8,144 nt of DNA, taken from NCBI GenBank assembly GCA_004375725.1, contig SOKS01000137.1, positions 1 through 8,144 of the forward strand, in the 5' to 3' direction. The stretch's first letter is position 1. Each line of letters opens with the position of its first letter. Below the pieces are notes generated by a model. That model was not told the origin of the DNA and searched no databases. It saw nothing but the letters and a program-made list of their open reading frames with translations. The position numbers were made by a program, and so were the translations under genes. Positions 7,045 through 8,144 of this stretch are shown one piece after another. The stretch is from Dehalococcoidia bacterium. GTDB taxonomy: Bacteria; Chloroflexota; Dehalococcoidia; Dehalococcoidales; RBG-16-60-22.

Positions 7045-7529
7045 TGAAGTGTGCAGCTCACCCCAGGGTGGAAACGAACCTGCGATGCGGCAAATGCGGT
7101 AAGCCGATATGTCCCAAGTGCATGGTGCAGACACCGGTGGGTGCCCGGTGCCCGGAGTGTGCCCGGTTATATAAATTGCCCACTTACCGCGTCTCCACGG
7201 CATATTACCTCAGAGCTGCTGGTACCGCCCTGGGCATGGCAATTGTCTGCGGGGTAATCTGGGGAGTGGTCAATCTATTTCTACCGTTCTTCTTTTTAAA
7301 CCTGCTGCTCGGCGCCGGCGTTGGCTATGCAATCGGTGAGGTGGTCGGCCTGGCCGTCAACCGCAAACGTGGTCGGGGACTGGCGGCGGTAGCCGGCGCA
7401 GGTGTAGCCATCAGTTACCTGGTCAGTATTCTTCTGTTCTCCAGTCTTCCTTTTGGTCTGTTCCCTATACTCCTTGCTCTGGCATCGGTAGCACTCGGTA
7501 TTTTTATCGCCGTTACCCGCCTGCGATGA
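7044..7529 (+). CDS. B-box-like zinc-finger membrane protein, function unknown
   Basis: The 161-residue protein has an N-terminal metal-binding module with spacing C3-x2-H6-x8-C15-x2-C18-x4-C23-x2-C26-x9-C36-x2-C39, including CGKPICPKCM and a PVGARCPEC ending. This resembles the B-box-type zinc finger that precedes membrane domains in several bacterial families, for example some rhomboid proteins. After a short linker, residues 55-158 hold about four hydrophobic segments (roughly 56-80, 82-104, 113-133, 138-158) separated by an RKRGRG positive loop at 107-112. No rhomboid Ser-His catalytic motif (GxSG) is present, so it is not a protease. The ATG overlaps the plsY stop by one base (TGATG), which implies translational coupling. 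I do not recognise a named function. A role in protein-protein contact or membrane assembly is only a guess. Confidence 0.82.
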   Translation: MKCAAHPRVETNLRCGKCGKPICPKCMVQTPVGARCPECARLYKLPTYRVSTAYYLRAAGTALGMAIVCGVIWGVVNLFLPFFFLNLLLGAGVGYAIGEVVGLAVNRKRGRGLAAVAGAGVAISYLVSILLFSSLPFGLFPILLALASVALGIFIAVTRLR

Positions 7530-7557
7530 TATATTTTTACCCTGGAAAGGCATATAT

Positions 7558-8144
7558 ATGGAGCCAACTCGAGAGGTATTCTGGAACATACAACTTGGCG
7601 TTATTATTGACGTGCTGGCGGTGGTGGCGGTCGGCATTTTCATTTACGCATTTTACCGCCGGATAAGGCTCTGGCGGATTGGCCGACCGGATGACCGGTT
7701 CAGTCACCTGGGAAGAAGAGCACGGGCATTTCTGACCTACACGGTGGCGCATCTCTTGCTGCACGGCAAATTCTTCGGGGTGACCAGGGGGTGGCATTTC
7801 CGAGAATTATTTCCCGGAGTCATTCATTTCTTTATTTTTGCGGGTTGTGTAGTTCTGTTCATCGGGACGGTACTGGTAGCGGCCAGTCATTACGTTTATG
7901 AATTTCTTGAGGGTGGGGTCTATCTTGGTTTTTCACTGGTCCTCGATATCTTTGGGCTGCTGCTCATTATCGGGGTCATTCTGGCCATGTACCGTCGCTA
8001 CTTTCAGAAGCCGGACCGGCTGGATAACCGGAGGGAAGACCTGATGGCCCTGCTGCTCCTTCTCATTCTGGCGGTCAGCGGCTTCGTCGTTGAAGGGTTC
8101 CGCATTGCCGCCACCGAGTTGAAGACCAATCCGGACTGGGCGGT
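7558..8144 (+). CDS. Membrane subunit resembling HdrD/NarI-type Fe-S oxidoreductase, N-terminal part (3' end outside window)
   Basis: An uninterrupted frame runs from ATG 7558 (MEPTREVFWNIQLGV) to the right edge, giving 195 codons without a stop. AAAGG (7546-7550) lies seven bases before the ATG. Hydrophobic segments are seen at about 12-33, 87-109, 122-142 and 162-181. Histidines at 65, 69, 80, 90 and 111 are possible haem b ligands. The pattern (TRE-W near the N-terminus, FYRR after the first helix, HFFIFAG, a G-YL helix with a following MYRRY, a P-RL motif, then GFVVEGFRIA) matches the membrane domain that precedes cysteine-rich CCG domains in heterodisulfide-reductase-related proteins, and is related to the nitrate reductase gamma subunit. 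Such proteins pass electrons between menaquinone and cytoplasmic Fe-S clusters. The Fe-S part, if present, is beyond the window. It lies 28 bases after the zinc-finger gene, likely in the same transcript. Confidence 0.8.
   Translation, partial: MEPTREVFWNIQLGVIIDVLAVVAVGIFIYAFYRRIRLWRIGRPDDRFSHLGRRARAFLTYTVAHLLLHGKFFGVTRGWHFRELFPGVIHFFIFAGCVVLFIGTVLVAASHYVYEFLEGGVYLGFSLVLDIFGLLLIIGVILAMYRRYFQKPDRLDNRREDLMALLLLLILAVSGFVVEGFRIAATELKTNPDWA

Overview
The window is about 8.1 kb of compact bacterial chromosome with moderately high GC. It carries ten protein-coding genes, two of them cut by the window edges. The genes recA, recX, rny and a ymdB-type phosphodiesterase follow one another, and the flanking genes encode cysteine-rich ferredoxin-like and heterodisulfide-reductase-like proteins. 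This suggests an anaerobic, RNase Y-containing bacterium. My best guess is the Chloroflexota (Dehalococcoidia-like), but that rests on gene order and protein character only, because no rRNA or other decisive marker is present.

Layout: the 3' end of nadE (NAD synthetase) runs rightward to base 264 and meets a leftward gene (304-1149) for a 281-residue protein with two 4Fe-4S ferredoxin motifs and many extra cysteines. An AT-rich divergent intergenic region (1150-1308) carries two back-to-back promoter-like sequences. The leftward one has perfect consensus hexamers and drives the ferredoxin gene. The rightward one has an extended -10 and drives recA. Then come recA (1309-2322), a strong intrinsic terminator (2364-2400), recX (GTG start, 2415-3050), rny (3134-4678), ymdB (4688-5461), a PHP-domain phosphoesterase (5458-6312), a divergent plsY-type acyltransferase (6334-7044), a zinc-finger membrane protein (7044-7529) and the start of a polytopic membrane protein resembling the N-terminal part of HdrD/NarI-type iron-sulfur oxidoreductases (7558 to the right edge).

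Functionally, recA and recX form the recombinase and its modulator, and the terminator between them probably lowers recX relative to recA. rny, ymdB and the PHP gene form a tightly packed phosphodiester-cleaving set: an endoribonuclease, a cyclic-nucleotide/RNA phosphodiesterase and a probable nucleotide or RNA 5'-end phosphatase/exonuclease. plsY and the two membrane genes follow with overlaps or short gaps, so everything from recX or rny rightward could be one transcript. I found no mobile element, CRISPR array, tRNA or rRNA, and no sign of a wholly new system. The points worth a second look are the promoter pair and the very short implied recA leader, the recA/recX terminator, the altered PlsY signature, and the uncharacterised ferredoxin-like protein.
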